64,000 bases of DNA from Flavobacterium cerinum. Lineage in GTDB: Bacteria; Bacteroidota; Bacteroidia; Flavobacteriales; Flavobacteriaceae. The position numbers and the translations under genes were made by a program. The stretch covers positions 930,001 through 994,000 of the forward strand of contig NZ_CP101751.1 in the NCBI RefSeq assembly GCF_024496085.1. Direction: 5' to 3'. The notes under the pieces were generated by a model. That model was not told where the DNA came from. It was given only the letters and a program-made list of their open reading frames with translations, and ran no database searches. This document shows, piece after piece, positions 24,515 to 34,151 of this stretch (the stretch's first letter is position 1; the number at the start of each line of letters is the position of its first letter).

Positions 24515-26326
24515 TTATTCTTTTTCGTTTAGCTTACGTTCCAGCTCAGCCTGGAATTCTTCCATTACCGGTTTAACGGTGCTTTCCGGTAAATCAGCAA
24601 TGCGAATGTACATTAAACCGTCAACAGCATTGTTAAAAAGCGGATCCACGTTAAAAGCGACCACTCTCGCATTTTGTTTGATGTATTTTTTAATCAAAAC
24701 AGGTAAACGCAAACTTCCCGGTTCTACCTCATCAATGATTTTGTCGAACTTGTTCAAATCGGCTTCCGCTTCGTTAAATACAAAATCTTTATCGGCATCT
24801 TTCAGTTTAACCTTATATTCTTTTTTAGGGTGAATATATTGAGCTACATACGGATCGTAGTAGTGCGACTTCATAAACTCGATCATCAATGATTTGGAGA
24901 AGTCAGAAAACTGATTGCTGATACTTACACCGCCAATTAAATAACGATGTTCCGGATGACGTAATGTAGTATGTACAATTCCTTTCCATAACAGGAATAA
25001 CGGCATTGGTTTTTGCTGGTATTCTTTAATGATAAAGGCGCGTCCCATTTCAATGGATTTGGACATCATATCATATAATTCCGGTTCGAAACGGAACAAC
25101 TCGTGTAGGTAAAACCCGTTAATGCCGAATTTTTTATAGATATCCGAACCCAGTCCCATACGATAAGCACCTGCAATCTGCTTGTTGTCCTCATCCCATA
25201 GAAACATATGGTGGTAATATTTGTCGTATTGATCTAAATCCAAAGATTCATTTGTTCCTTCGCCTACTTCCCGGAATGTAATCTCTCTTAAACGGCCGAT
25301 TTCATGTAGTACATTCGGAATCTTATCAGCAGTTACCAGAAATACTTCATAGTTTTTGCTTTGTAGTAAACGGTAATCACCTTTGCGTAATTCGGTTACT
25401 TCCTGTAAGATCTTTTCGTAATTAGCAGGATGTGCAATTTGCTTCGGACTACTTTTCGGTAACGGAAGTTTTAAGCTTGGAGCTGATAACAATTTGCTTT
25501 CGGTACTTTCGAATGAGTTCGCCAGCATATAGGTTTTACGGCGTAAAAACTCGGAATAAGTATCAATAGATTCGTACTCGTTTTGTTCGTTAACCGAAAT
25601 AGGTTTCCCGATACGTACTTTGATAACGCGCTTTTTCTGTGTCAGTAACTCAGAAGGTAGTTTTGCGGTACGTAGCGTCGGACTTATTTTAGACAGTAGG
25701 TAAAATAATCTGCTGTTTTTAGCATGGAAATAAATCGGAACAACCGGAACCTGTGCTTTTTTAATCAGCTTTATGGCGCCTTCTTCCCAGGGTTTGTCAA
25801 CTACCAGTTCGTCATCTTTGTAAGTTGATACTTCACCGGCAGGAAATATTCCCAGTGGTTTTCCTTCGCTCAGGTGACGTAATGTTTCTTTAATTCCCGC
25901 TACGCTGGATTTGGCATCCTTGTGATTTTCAAAAGGATTTACCGGCATTACGTATGGCTTTAAAGGGTCAATGCGGTGTAATAGGAAATTAGCGATGATT
26001 TTAAAATTAGGCTCTTTTTCCAGCATTAATTTCAATAGCAAAATACCGTCTATACCACCTAACGGGTGATTGGAAACGGTAATATAAGCCCCGTCTTTCG
26101 GTAAACGCTTCAAGTCTTCTTCCGGGATTTCAAACTTAATTTGAAATTCATCCAAAATAGCGTTTAGAAAAGGGACATCGTTGAGATGTTTATTTCGGTT
26201 ATAAATATCATTAAGCGTAGAAATCTTCAGCACCTTCATCAGTAACCAGCCTGAAAAAGTTCCTAAAAAACCGTATTTGTCAGTGTTTATTGCTTTCGCA
26301 ACTTCTTTAGCGGTAACTAAACCCAT
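24515..26326 (-). CDS. olsF: Bifunctional acyltransferase, OlsF-like (ornithine lipid synthesis)
   Basis: 603 residues in two parts. Residues ~60-290 are a PlsC-type acyltransferase with NHPLGGID (86-93; spacing is H-x5-D, as in the haemolysin-like OlsF group) and FPAGEVSTY. Residues ~330-590 are a GNAT-like N-acyltransferase (VTADKIPNVLHEIGRLREITFREVGEGT, then IAGAYRMGLG). This PlsC-plus-GNAT fusion is the architecture of OlsF, which makes ornithine lipids by N-acylation then O-acylation; such an enzyme is known in Flavobacterium. Membrane-associated, cytoplasmic face. The substrate amino acid is inferred (glycine lipids are possible). Confidence 0.7.
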   Translation of the reverse strand: MGLVTAKEVAKAINTDKYGFLGTFSGWLLMKVLKISTLNDIYNRNKHLNDVPFLNAILDEFQIKFEIPEEDLKRLPKDGAYITVSNHPLGGIDGILLLKLMLEKEPNFKIIANFLLHRIDPLKPYVMPVNPFENHKDAKSSVAGIKETLRHLSEGKPLGIFPAGEVSTYKDDELVVDKPWEEGAIKLIKKAQVPVVPIYFHAKNSRLFYLLSKISPTLRTAKLPSELLTQKKRVIKVRIGKPISVNEQNEYESIDTYSEFLRRKTYMLANSFESTESKLLSAPSLKLPLPKSSPKQIAHPANYEKILQEVTELRKGDYRLLQSKNYEVFLVTADKIPNVLHEIGRLREITFREVGEGTNESLDLDQYDKYYHHMFLWDEDNKQIAGAYRMGLGSDIYKKFGINGFYLHELFRFEPELYDMMSKSIEMGRAFIIKEYQQKPMPLFLLWKGIVHTTLRHPEHRYLIGGVSISNQFSDFSKSLMIEFMKSHYYDPYVAQYIHPKKEYKVKLKDADKDFVFNEAEADLNKFDKIIDEVEPGSLRLPVLIKKYIKQNARVVAFNVDPLFNNAVDGLMYIRIADLPESTVKPVMEEFQAELERKLNEKE

Positions 26327-26520
26327 TTAAATTCGTTTTGAGCGAAAAACAAAGATAAGAATTCTCATGAAACGCAAAAAGGCTTTGCTCTATTATTACG
26401 TTTTTTTTAATAACCCGGGAATTTAGGCTTTTGATTGTGAAGGTTTTGTTTCTAATTCTGTATTTAGTGTTTTAAATCTATAGGTTTTTTGTCTATTTTT
26501 GGGGAAAATGAACTGAAACG

Positions 26521-27282
26521 ATGAAAATTATTTCTTATAATGTTAACGGAATTAGGGCGGCAATTACCAAAGGTTTTCTGGATTGGTTGAAAAGCGCCGA
26601 TCCGGATGTAATCTGCCTTCAGGAAATAAAAGCAACACAAGAGCAGGTTCCGCTACTGGATATCGAATTGGCGGGTTATCCGTATCATTACTGGTTTCCG
26701 GCCGAAAAAAAAGGGTATAGCGGAGTGGCAATTTTGTCGAAAGTAAAACCGAATAATGTGGTTTTCGGAACCGGAATTCCGCATATGGATAAAGAAGGAC
26801 GTAACCTTCGTGTGGATTTTGATGACTTTTCGGTAATGAGCCTGTATTTGCCATCGGGAACAAACATCGACCGATTGGATCATAAGTTTATGTATATGGA
26901 TGATTTTCAGAATTATATTAATAACCTGAAAAAGGATATTCCAAATCTGATTATCTGCGGCGATTATAATATTTGTCACGAAGCGATTGATATTCACGAT
27001 CCGATCCGAAATGCGAAAGTATCCGGTTTCTTACCGGAAGAACGCGCCTGGTTGGACGGATTTATGAAAAGCGGTTTTGTTGATAGTTTCCGCCATTTTA
27101 ACAAAGAACCACATAATTATAGCTGGTGGAGTTATCGTGCGAATGCCAGAGCCAATAATAAGGGATGGAGAATCGATTATAATCTGGTAAGCGAACCGTT
27201 ACGCGACAGAATGAAACGTGCCGTGATCTTACCGGAAGCGAAACATTCAGATCACTGTCCGATTTTAGTTGAAATTGAATAA
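26521..27282 (+). CDS. xth: Exodeoxyribonuclease III
   Basis: 253 residues of the endonuclease/exonuclease/phosphatase fold: MKIISYNVNGIRAA, CLQEIKA (metal-binding Glu), YSGVAILSK, GDYNICHEAIDIHDP, WRIDYNLVS and the final SDHCPILVEIE with the catalytic Asp-His. It acts on abasic sites and 3' ends in base excision repair. A TATTTTTG element about 20 nt upstream fits a Bacteroidota -7 box. The gene is followed by an OmpA-family lipoprotein gene 23 nt later, possibly co-transcribed. Confidence 0.94.
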   Translation: MKIISYNVNGIRAAITKGFLDWLKSADPDVICLQEIKATQEQVPLLDIELAGYPYHYWFPAEKKGYSGVAILSKVKPNNVVFGTGIPHMDKEGRNLRVDFDDFSVMSLYLPSGTNIDRLDHKFMYMDDFQNYINNLKKDIPNLIICGDYNICHEAIDIHDPIRNAKVSGFLPEERAWLDGFMKSGFVDSFRHFNKEPHNYSWWSYRANARANNKGWRIDYNLVSEPLRDRMKRAVILPEAKHSDHCPILVEIE

Positions 27283-27305
27283 TCAAAAAAACACTGATAT
27301 AGCAA

Positions 27306-28271
27306 ATGATTAAAAAAATGTCCATTGGAGTGTTGGCTTTGGCCTTATCAACTTCATGTGTTTCTAAAAAACTATACACTGATTTAGAGACAAAATATGC
27401 CGATCTGAAAAAAGAAAACCGTCAGTTGTCTGATGAAAATACTACGCTGACTAAAGATAAAAATCAACTGGATTTATTGTCGAAAGATTTACAATCGCAA
27501 TTAGATAAGTTAAAAGCGGAACGTGATAAACTGGCTTCGGATTATGCTGCTGCTCAAAACAGCTTAAAAACCTTACAGTCGTCCTACAAAGCTTTAGAGA
27601 AAAACAGTGACGATGCGTTAAAAAGTAACATGGATAAAAACCGTGAATTGCTGGCGCAGTTAGAGGCTAAAGAAAAAGCATTGGCGGCTGAAAAAGACCG
27701 ATTGGAAAAGTTGAAAAACGACTTGAAGGATCGTTCTGACCGTGTGAACGAACTGGAAAACATGATTGCTGAAAAAGAAGCTTCAATGAAACGACTAAAA
27801 GAAACATTGTCGAAAGCTTTGAATGCATTTGAAGGTAAAGGATTAACAGTGGAACATAAAAACGGAAAAGTTTACGTTTCTATGGAAAATAAATTGTTAT
27901 TCGGAACCGGAAGTTGGGCTGTCGGAACCGAAGGAAGAAAAGCAGTTGTGGCTGTTGGAAAAGTTTTAGGGGATAATCCGGATATTACAGTATTGATCGA
28001 AGGACACACGGATAATGATAAATATGCCGGTGCTGTTGGAGCTGTAGAAAACAACTGGGATTTATCAACGAAAAGAGCTACAGCTATTGTGAACATTCTG
28101 GCAGAAAACAAAGCAATCGACAAGAAGAATCTGACCGCTGCCGGTAGAGGTGAATATGCACCGATTGCTTCAAATGATACAGCTGAAGGGAAAGCAAAAA
28201 ACAGAAGAATCGAAATTATTCTGACTCCGAAACTGGATGAAATTTCAAAAATGCTTAACGATATCAACTAA
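27306..28271 (+). CDS. OmpA-family lipoprotein with coiled coil
   Basis: 321 residues. Lipoprotein signal (LALALSTSC, Cys ~18), then a long charged coiled coil (about 20-165) and a C-terminal OmpA-like peptidoglycan-binding domain with VLIEGHTDNDKYAG and LTAAGRGEYAPIASND ... KNRRIEIILTP. It should sit in the outer membrane and link it to peptidoglycan across a helical spacer, like Pal-type proteins. No beta-barrel is present. Confidence 0.9.
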   Translation: MIKKMSIGVLALALSTSCVSKKLYTDLETKYADLKKENRQLSDENTTLTKDKNQLDLLSKDLQSQLDKLKAERDKLASDYAAAQNSLKTLQSSYKALEKNSDDALKSNMDKNRELLAQLEAKEKALAAEKDRLEKLKNDLKDRSDRVNELENMIAEKEASMKRLKETLSKALNAFEGKGLTVEHKNGKVYVSMENKLLFGTGSWAVGTEGRKAVVAVGKVLGDNPDITVLIEGHTDNDKYAGAVGAVENNWDLSTKRATAIVNILAENKAIDKKNLTAAGRGEYAPIASNDTAEGKAKNRRIEIILTPKLDEISKMLNDIN

Positions 28272-28287
28272 TTAAATAATACAGGCA

Positions 28288-28326
28288 TTGAAAAGGTTCA
28301 GCAGTCATAGCTGGACCTTTTGTTTT
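28288..28326 (+). terminator. Terminator of the OmpA lipoprotein gene
   Basis: AAAAGGTTCAGC and GCTGGACCTTTT pair with one mismatch and are followed by a T run. Confidence 0.7.
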
Positions 28327-28364
28327 TAGTATTTTTGGAACCTTTATAATTGGAAAGGAAAAAA

Positions 28365-29402
28365 ATGAAGTATACAACATTACCGGGAACGGATATTAAA
28401 ATAAGTACAATATGTTTAGGGACGATGACTTTCGGAGAGCAAAATACCGAAGCAGAAGCACATGCCCAATTAGACTTTGCACTGGATAAAGGGATTAACT
28501 TTTTAGATACGGCTGAGATGTATCCGGTAGCGGCACGCGAGGAAACATCAGGAAGAACGGAACGTTACATCGGAAACTGGCTGCATAAAACAGGAAATCG
28601 GGATAAAGTGATTGTGGCAACTAAAATAGCCGGCCCTAATCGCGGAATGGACTATTTGCGGGAGGATTTGCGATATACGGATAAAACGATTCGCGAAGCT
28701 GTAGAAAAGAGCTTACGACAATTGCAAACGGATTATATCGATTTGTATCAGATGCATTGGCCGGAACGAAAATCGAATATGTTCGGACAACGCGGATTTA
28801 CGATACAAGATGATGCCTGGGAGGATAATTTTAAAACGGTATTGGAAACCTTTGAAGATTTGATCAAAGAAGGTAAAATCCGACATATCGGAGTGTCTAA
28901 TGAAACACCGTGGGGTGTGATGCGTTTTCTGGAAGAAAGTAAAAAGCATGATTTACCGCGAATTGCCACGATTCAGAATCCGTATTCCTTGTTAAACAGA
29001 ACCTTTGAAGTTGGTTTGTCAGAAACCTGTTACCGGGAAAAAGTTGGCTTGCTGGCCTATTCTCCGTTAGGTTTCGGAACACTAACCGGAAAATTCCTTA
29101 CCGGTGAAGCGCTTCCGAATGCCAGAATTAATTTGTTTCCGCGTTTTTCACGTTATTCAAGTGAGCAATCGCAAAAGGCTGTAAAAGGCTATCAGGAAGT
29201 GGCTGCTTCGTTTGGGCTGACTTTAACTGAAATGGCATTGGCTTTTGTACAACATCAGGCTTTTGTAACGGCAACGATTATCGGAGCAACGAATTTGGAA
29301 CAGCTGGAAGAAAATATCAAAACGCATACTGTTGTATTAACGGATGATATGATCCGGGAAATTAATCGTATCCAGGAGCGTATTCCAAATCCGGCACCGT
29401 AA
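28365..29402 (+). CDS. Aldo/keto reductase, Tas-like
   Basis: About 345 residues starting MKYTTLPGTDIKISTICLG; the ATG at 28365 is preceded by a GGAAAGGAA stretch and fits the family better than the TTG at 28350. Hallmarks: GTMTFGEQNTE, the catalytic LDTAEMYP (Asp and Tyr), the catalytic His in DLYQMHWPER, GVSNETPWGVM and IIGATNLEQLEEN. This is the long Tas/YghZ-like NADPH-dependent aldo/keto reductase group. Cytoplasmic. Its physiological substrate is not known. It converges with the GSDH-like gene, 5 nt apart, with no obvious terminator between. Confidence 0.9.
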   Translation: MKYTTLPGTDIKISTICLGTMTFGEQNTEAEAHAQLDFALDKGINFLDTAEMYPVAAREETSGRTERYIGNWLHKTGNRDKVIVATKIAGPNRGMDYLREDLRYTDKTIREAVEKSLRQLQTDYIDLYQMHWPERKSNMFGQRGFTIQDDAWEDNFKTVLETFEDLIKEGKIRHIGVSNETPWGVMRFLEESKKHDLPRIATIQNPYSLLNRTFEVGLSETCYREKVGLLAYSPLGFGTLTGKFLTGEALPNARINLFPRFSRYSSEQSQKAVKGYQEVAASFGLTLTEMALAFVQHQAFVTATIIGATNLEQLEENIKTHTVVLTDDMIREINRIQERIPNPAP

Positions 29403-29407
29403 CAGAA

Positions 29408-30775
29408 TTACTCGATCGACAATTTACGTGTGGCAGTATTGCCGGTATTGTCGGTAATATGAATGATATATAAACCTGTGGCTAAATGTGACGTTTTAAC
29501 GTTAATTAGCTCCGGGTTTTTTGTTTTTTGATGGTGTACCTGTTTTCCGTTTGTGTCGAAAATAACAATTTCTTCCGGATATGTATTACCGTTGGATTTA
29601 ATGTTGATCTCTGTTTTGGCCGGGTTAGGATAGATGGTGAAATCATTTTTATTAAAATCGGCTGTGCCTAATGAAGCATCTTTTATCTTATAAATCGTTC
29701 CGTTGTTGATAGCGGCAACGTATAATTCACCGGCCATATCTTCACCGAAAGTTACAAAACTGTTTCCGTTAAACGGATTGGAATAGGTTATATTGCCGGA
29801 GTTGTCAGCCATCCCGATTCTGGGAGAACAGTAATCCGTGAAAAAATATTTATTTTGAAAATTCGGATAAATAGTTCCGGTATAAACATAACCGCCGGTT
29901 ATGGAACAATTCCCGGAATTATGTGATGTAACTGCGATCGGGAATGTCATTGTTGATTGCGCAGCACATCCGGTTGAATTGTAAACATCATTTCCTTCAT
30001 AACAACGCCAACCGTAATTCAGTCCGGCTTGAGTAGAAGCTACTTTGTTAATCTCTTCGTAAGCATTTTGTCCGACATCAGCGATCCACAAATCACCGTT
30101 ATTTCGGTTAAAAGAAAACTTCCATGGGTTTCGTAATCCGATGGCCCATATTTCATCGGCACCGGCTATACCAACATAGGGATTATTGGCCGGGCTACTA
30201 TAAGGAGATCCGGTGTTAACATCAATACGAAGCATTTTTCCAAGCAACTCATTAATGTTTTGTGCCCGGTTTCCGGGATCACCACCGCTTCCGCCATCAC
30301 CCATACCGATATACAAATAACCATCGGGACCGAATTTTATCGAACCGCCGTTATGATTGGAAAAGGGTTGTGTAATTGTAAGTAAAATAGTGGCGCTTCC
30401 GGTATTGGCTACATTCGGATCGCTTCCGCTTACAGTATAACGGGCAATAACGGTATTTCCCGCTGTATTGGTGTAATTGACATAAAAATAGCCGTTAGTG
30501 CTATAATTGGGATGAAATGCCAGACCTAATAAGCCACGTTCTCCGCCGGAGCTTATCAAACTGCTTATGGACAGAAAAGGAGTAGGGTTAGTCGTTCCGT
30601 TGGAGTTGAGAATTTTAATACTCCCGCCGCGTTCTACAACAAAAAGTCGGGAATCTCCGGAATGGGCTATTTCAACCGGGCTGGAAAAACCCGTTGCAAA
30701 ACTTTCGAGATTAATCGTCTGAGAAAAAGCAATACAGTTTGCAAGTAATGCCAGACTAAGTAGTATTTTTTTCAT
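29408..30775 (-). CDS. Secreted PQQ-dependent sugar dehydrogenase-like protein with T9SS tail
   Basis: 455 residues: a signal peptide ending AFSQ, then a six-bladed beta-propeller of the glucose/sorbosone dehydrogenase family (VVERGGSIKILNSNG, GERGLLGLAFHPNYSTNG, NHNGGSIKFGPDGYLYIGMGDGGSGGDP, IWAIGLRNPWKFSF), then a type A T9SS sorting domain (FTIYPNPAKTEINIKSNG ... ATRKLSIE). The family oxidises sugars using PQQ, or is non-enzymatic in some members. The NHNGG, GDGGSGGDP and RNPW motifs are intact. Exported to the surface or medium. Confidence 0.88.
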   Translation of the reverse strand: MKKILLSLALLANCIAFSQTINLESFATGFSSPVEIAHSGDSRLFVVERGGSIKILNSNGTTNPTPFLSISSLISSGGERGLLGLAFHPNYSTNGYFYVNYTNTAGNTVIARYTVSGSDPNVANTGSATILLTITQPFSNHNGGSIKFGPDGYLYIGMGDGGSGGDPGNRAQNINELLGKMLRIDVNTGSPYSSPANNPYVGIAGADEIWAIGLRNPWKFSFNRNNGDLWIADVGQNAYEEINKVASTQAGLNYGWRCYEGNDVYNSTGCAAQSTMTFPIAVTSHNSGNCSITGGYVYTGTIYPNFQNKYFFTDYCSPRIGMADNSGNITYSNPFNGNSFVTFGEDMAGELYVAAINNGTIYKIKDASLGTADFNKNDFTIYPNPAKTEINIKSNGNTYPEEIVIFDTNGKQVHHQKTKNPELINVKTSHLATGLYIIHITDNTGNTATRKLSIE

Positions 30776-31071
30776 GGGGTAGTTAGTGTTGGTTTGTAGT
30801 AAAAATAGTAAAAAAATATTTATATCATATCTAATCGTTTAATTTTTAGTGCAATATGCGACATCTGGAGGACAGGTAAAGTAGTCGTAAGCTGTAGAAA
30901 TGATAAGGTCTTATCTTTACCAACCCAAAGAGATTGTTTTATGTATTTTAATTTAAAATATGGCTTGTGGTGATTTCTGAAAATATAAGAGTAAGTGTAA
31001 TAGGAGTACTAAAGGTTGCTTAAGTATATAAATAGTATTTTCATGTTTTGAAAGTTTCTGCTTTCAAATGT
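30776..31071. other. Gene-free stretch between GSDH-like and MuiA genes
   Basis: About 300 nt of AT-rich DNA holding the promoter region of the GSDH-like gene. I see no convincing ORF, RNA or repeat, and no clear TAnnTTTG element on the minus strand. Confidence 0.5.
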
Positions 31072-31103
31072 AAAGGGCCACTCTCATGAAGTGGCCCTTT
31101 TTT
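31072..31103 (-). terminator. Terminator of the MuiA operon
   Basis: AAAGGGCCACT and AGTGGCCCTTT form a perfect 11-bp stem with a 7-nt loop, next to the stop codon of the MuiA-like gene on the minus strand. Confidence 0.82.
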
Positions 31104-32702
31104 CTAAAGATTTTCGATTATCTTATCTTTAGGGTATTTAACGGTATAACTGATGCGTATCTTTTTAGTTTCATTTGGTTTTAAATTGAGTTCCCAGCTT
31201 AATAATCCTTTTTCGGAATTTACTTTAGCACCATCCTTTTGTTTCAACTCAATTTCGATGTCCTTGTCTGTACTCAACGGATATTGATCTTCCAGCTTCA
31301 AAGCAATAGCTTCTTTTTTGTTATTACGAATGGTGATATCGTAGGTGAAGGTTTGCTCTTTTTTAGCGGATAAAAATTTAGTTCCGGATTTGTCAGCAAT
31401 TTTTTCCCGTGTGATAACAACTTTCTTGTCGCGTCCCATGCTGAGGTTTAACGTATCGGATGTCTGACCCGGATTGATTATTGTTTTACCGACATACATG
31501 CCTTCAAAAATAATATTGGCTTCTCCTCTTAACAAATTGTATTTGCTGTAATCGCTGATTTCGGCCAGTAAGAATGATTCTTTATCCAGTTTCGGAGCCG
31601 CATAATATTTATAGGTGGCCGGTAATTTGATTTCCTTTAATGAAACGCTGTGTACTTTGCCGTTTGATAAAATATCATACGGAATATCAATATCAAATGA
31701 AATATTTAACTGATTTTCATTGATTGTCGTATAATTGGAAATAGAACTGCTTTCTTTTGCCAGAGAAGATTTATTTCTGATTTTTACTGTTTCTGCACGG
31801 TCATAGTTTGCCTGCGGAACAGCTGCGTATACCGGTTGATAAGCTAAAAACCATGGGTTTATAACCGGAGCCTGATTGTTCTGATTTGGGATACCACTCG
31901 AAAGCGTTAACTTTACTTTTTTCCAGTCTACTCCGGTGTTTTGAACGATTTGTGCTTTATACATCATGTTAATCGGAGAAGTGACATTATCAGCACGAAG
32001 ATCATAAAACGGAGACCAGCGTGCATTATTTGTCAGATAAGAAACATCAAGTGTAACGGCTCCGGCTGTTTGGTTCATAACCTGTAATACCAGTTTTCCG
32101 GTGGCATTTTTTTCTTCTTTACTACTGTTTATTTCCAACTTGGAATTCAGTTTGGTTAAAAGAGCGTTCAGTTTTCTTTCTTTTTCGTTTAAAACATCTA
32201 CTGAATTACTGATTTCGGTACGCTTAGCTTTATAATATTCGACCATCTTCATTAGTTCCGATACATTCAAACCCGAATTAACACCGGATACCTGTTGGTT
32301 TTTATCAAGCATTTCAATGGTTTTCATTTCAGCACTTCGGGTGTTGTTTAATTGATTCAACTCTTTTTGAACAATTGTAATACTGTCCCGTACCTTTTTA
32401 ATTGCCGGTGAACCTTCATCAATATCGTATTCACTGATATAATCATTGGTAAATTGAGAAGATAGTACCGTAATACTGGACGGAGCACCAATCTGAACCG
32501 TATTTTCGTTCAGGTAGTTGGCGATATTTTTAATTACAATTTCATGTGTTCCCGCCGGAAGGCTAAGGTTGGCCGTCTGAGAAATTTCCGCAGCGTTAAA
32601 ATAAACAGTAACAGCATTTACTTTGGCTGTTGTAAAAACAGGTTTTTGGGCAAATGCAAAACTGCTGAAAATCAGAAGTAATACAGTGATAAACTTTTTC
32701 AT
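31104..32702 (-). CDS. MuiA/DUF4139 family protein
   Basis: 532 residues: a signal peptide (ends SFAFAQ), an N-terminal beta domain (VTVYFNAAEISQTANLSLPAGTHEIVIKNI), a central coiled coil (about 90-200) and a long beta-rich DUF4139 part with LDVSYLTNNARWSPFYDLRAD and LTLSSGIPNQNNQAPVINPW. These are the features of mucoidy-inhibitor MuiA proteins. The molecular function is unknown. It is the third gene of a minus-strand run with a squalene-cyclase-like repeat protein and a 26-residue small protein. Confidence 0.85.
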   Translation of the reverse strand: MKKFITVLLLIFSSFAFAQKPVFTTAKVNAVTVYFNAAEISQTANLSLPAGTHEIVIKNIANYLNENTVQIGAPSSITVLSSQFTNDYISEYDIDEGSPAIKKVRDSITIVQKELNQLNNTRSAEMKTIEMLDKNQQVSGVNSGLNVSELMKMVEYYKAKRTEISNSVDVLNEKERKLNALLTKLNSKLEINSSKEEKNATGKLVLQVMNQTAGAVTLDVSYLTNNARWSPFYDLRADNVTSPINMMYKAQIVQNTGVDWKKVKLTLSSGIPNQNNQAPVINPWFLAYQPVYAAVPQANYDRAETVKIRNKSSLAKESSSISNYTTINENQLNISFDIDIPYDILSNGKVHSVSLKEIKLPATYKYYAAPKLDKESFLLAEISDYSKYNLLRGEANIIFEGMYVGKTIINPGQTSDTLNLSMGRDKKVVITREKIADKSGTKFLSAKKEQTFTYDITIRNNKKEAIALKLEDQYPLSTDKDIEIELKQKDGAKVNSEKGLLSWELNLKPNETKKIRISYTVKYPKDKIIENL

Positions 32703-32773
32703 TTTTTTGTATATAGTGTTTTATAAATTAGAATGGGATCGGATTGTCATTAAATAGTTTTATGTTTTCCGAA

Positions 32774-32854
32774 TTAGCTGTTTTTGGTGCCGATAGCATT
32801 GGCAAATACAACAATACCGATATAAAAAAGGGCAAGAATAAGAGATGTTGTCAT
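32774..32854 (-). CDS. 26-residue single-helix small protein
   Basis: ATG at 32852-32854 and TAA at 32774-32776 give MTTSLILALFYIGIVVFANA then six more residues. It starts 4 nt after the stop of the upstream gene and is followed by MuiA 72 nt later, all on the minus strand. The composition, one hydrophobic helix of ~18 residues with a short polar end, is that of a small membrane protein. It is too short for ordinary ORF calling and could be chance, but the tight spacing supports translation. Confidence 0.5.
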   Translation of the reverse strand: MTTSLILALFYIGIVVFANAIGTKNS

Positions 32855-32858
32855 GATG

Positions 32859-34151
32859 TTATTTTTGTAAAGATTGAATATCATTTTCTATAGTCAGAAT
32901 CAATAAACAGGTAGCGGTGCAAAATACCGGACTTGTAATACAGTGATGACCGTTCCAGCTGCCGTTATTGTTTTGAATTTTAATCAGCTTTCCGCTAACG
33001 TTGTCATACCAGTTTTTCCAGTCGTTATCCTTTTTTACCAACATGGATTCTCCGGTTTGAAGGAAACTCATAAATTCTTCTCCGCCGTTGTTACCGTAAC
33101 CGTTCATTATTGTGTTGTCCATTGCCTGAACTTTTGCGGCTTTGTATACTTTAGCTGCAACATCGTAAGAAGCTGCTTTGTCTTTTGAAACGCCTATTTT
33201 CTGTAGGTTATCGCGATTGAGTTCAGCTGTTTTACTGATTTTACCTTCTGCTTTGGCCTTGGCTAATAGTTCTTCTGCTTCTTTCGCTTCCGAAGCACTG
33301 CCGCGAACGGAACTACTAATTGCATACAGCATGATTCCGGCACCGTCTTCTGTTTTGGCGGTATTACTTTCGGCATTATAATTTCCTTTCTGATAATTGC
33401 GGGCAGCGGTTATCTTTTCTTCATTTACGATGATGTTTTTATTTTTCTTGGCTTGTTCCAAACCGGAACTGGCAAAAGAAGATTGTAATACTCCGGCCCA
33501 ACCGGCTCCGTTTACTTTTCCGTTATTATCATATGATTTTTCGATTTTATCCACACAAATCTGAATGGCTTTTTCGATACGTTGTGACGGGTTCTTTTCA
33601 GCGACCTGATTCAGAAATTGTAATGTCAGTGCCGCATCGATGTTTTCGCCTAATTTTCGTTGAATTTGTGTGCCGCGGACCTGAGTGATATATTCATTGT
33701 TTTTATTGGATTCGACTTGTTGTAGCAAATAGTCTAAAGCTGCCGAAAGTTGTTTTTTATACGGACCTTTAGTGGTTGTATTACCCATTCGATAGAGTGC
33801 CATTGCTGCCATTGCAGTTGTCGCCGGATCCGATTTTACAGCATGCGGATTCATTTCTCCTTGATTACTATGCGAGCCGGCTCCCCATCCGCCATCATTA
33901 TTTTGTGCTGTGACCAACCATTTTTCGCCACTCTGAATTCCGTTTTTAACAGTAGCATCGTTTTTATAGGACGCATATTGTGCAACAGGTTGTTCACCCA
34001 TAACCGACATAAAGACGCAAGGTTGTTCCTTGCTGTTTTTTTGTTTGTAAACTACAGCAGTCTCGGAGTTGGCCGAATTGGAAGTCTTAATAACCACTCC
34101 GGTCAACAGTACCGAAGTCGTTAAAGCGATTAAAAGATTTTCGGTTTTCAT
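32859..34151 (-). CDS. Squalene-cyclase/prenyltransferase-type repeat protein
   Basis: 430 residues with an N-terminal membrane or signal segment (ENLLIALTTSVLLTGVVI). It carries all-helical repeats with QW-like motifs: GEKWLVTAQNNDGGWGAGSH near residue 77 and KLIKIQNNNGSWNGHHCITS near the end, with TTAMAAMALYRMGN and ALTLQFLNQV between. The fold is that of terpene cyclases and related alpha/alpha toroids, but I see no DxDD acid motif, so a cyclase role is unlikely; it may be a secreted binding protein. First gene of the MuiA operon. Confidence 0.7.
   Translation of the reverse strand: MKTENLLIALTTSVLLTGVVIKTSNSANSETAVVYKQKNSKEQPCVFMSVMGEQPVAQYASYKNDATVKNGIQSGEKWLVTAQNNDGGWGAGSHSNQGEMNPHAVKSDPATTAMAAMALYRMGNTTTKGPYKKQLSAALDYLLQQVESNKNNEYITQVRGTQIQRKLGENIDAALTLQFLNQVAEKNPSQRIEKAIQICVDKIEKSYDNNGKVNGAGWAGVLQSSFASSGLEQAKKNKNIIVNEEKITAARNYQKGNYNAESNTAKTEDGAGIMLYAISSSVRGSASEAKEAEELLAKAKAEGKISKTAELNRDNLQKIGVSKDKAASYDVAAKVYKAAKVQAMDNTIMNGYGNNGGEEFMSFLQTGESMLVKKDNDWKNWYDNVSGKLIKIQNNNGSWNGHHCITSPVFCTATCLLILTIENDIQSLQK

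Noticed and set aside
27872..28267. Minus-strand ORF of 131 residues
   Set aside because: Opposite the conserved OmpA domain, Ser/Phe-rich, with no promoter; a shadow frame.
33750..34124. Plus-strand ORF of 124 residues
   Set aside because: Opposite the squalene-cyclase-like repeat gene, His/Cys-rich in the way antisense frames of such repeats often are; no start context or family.
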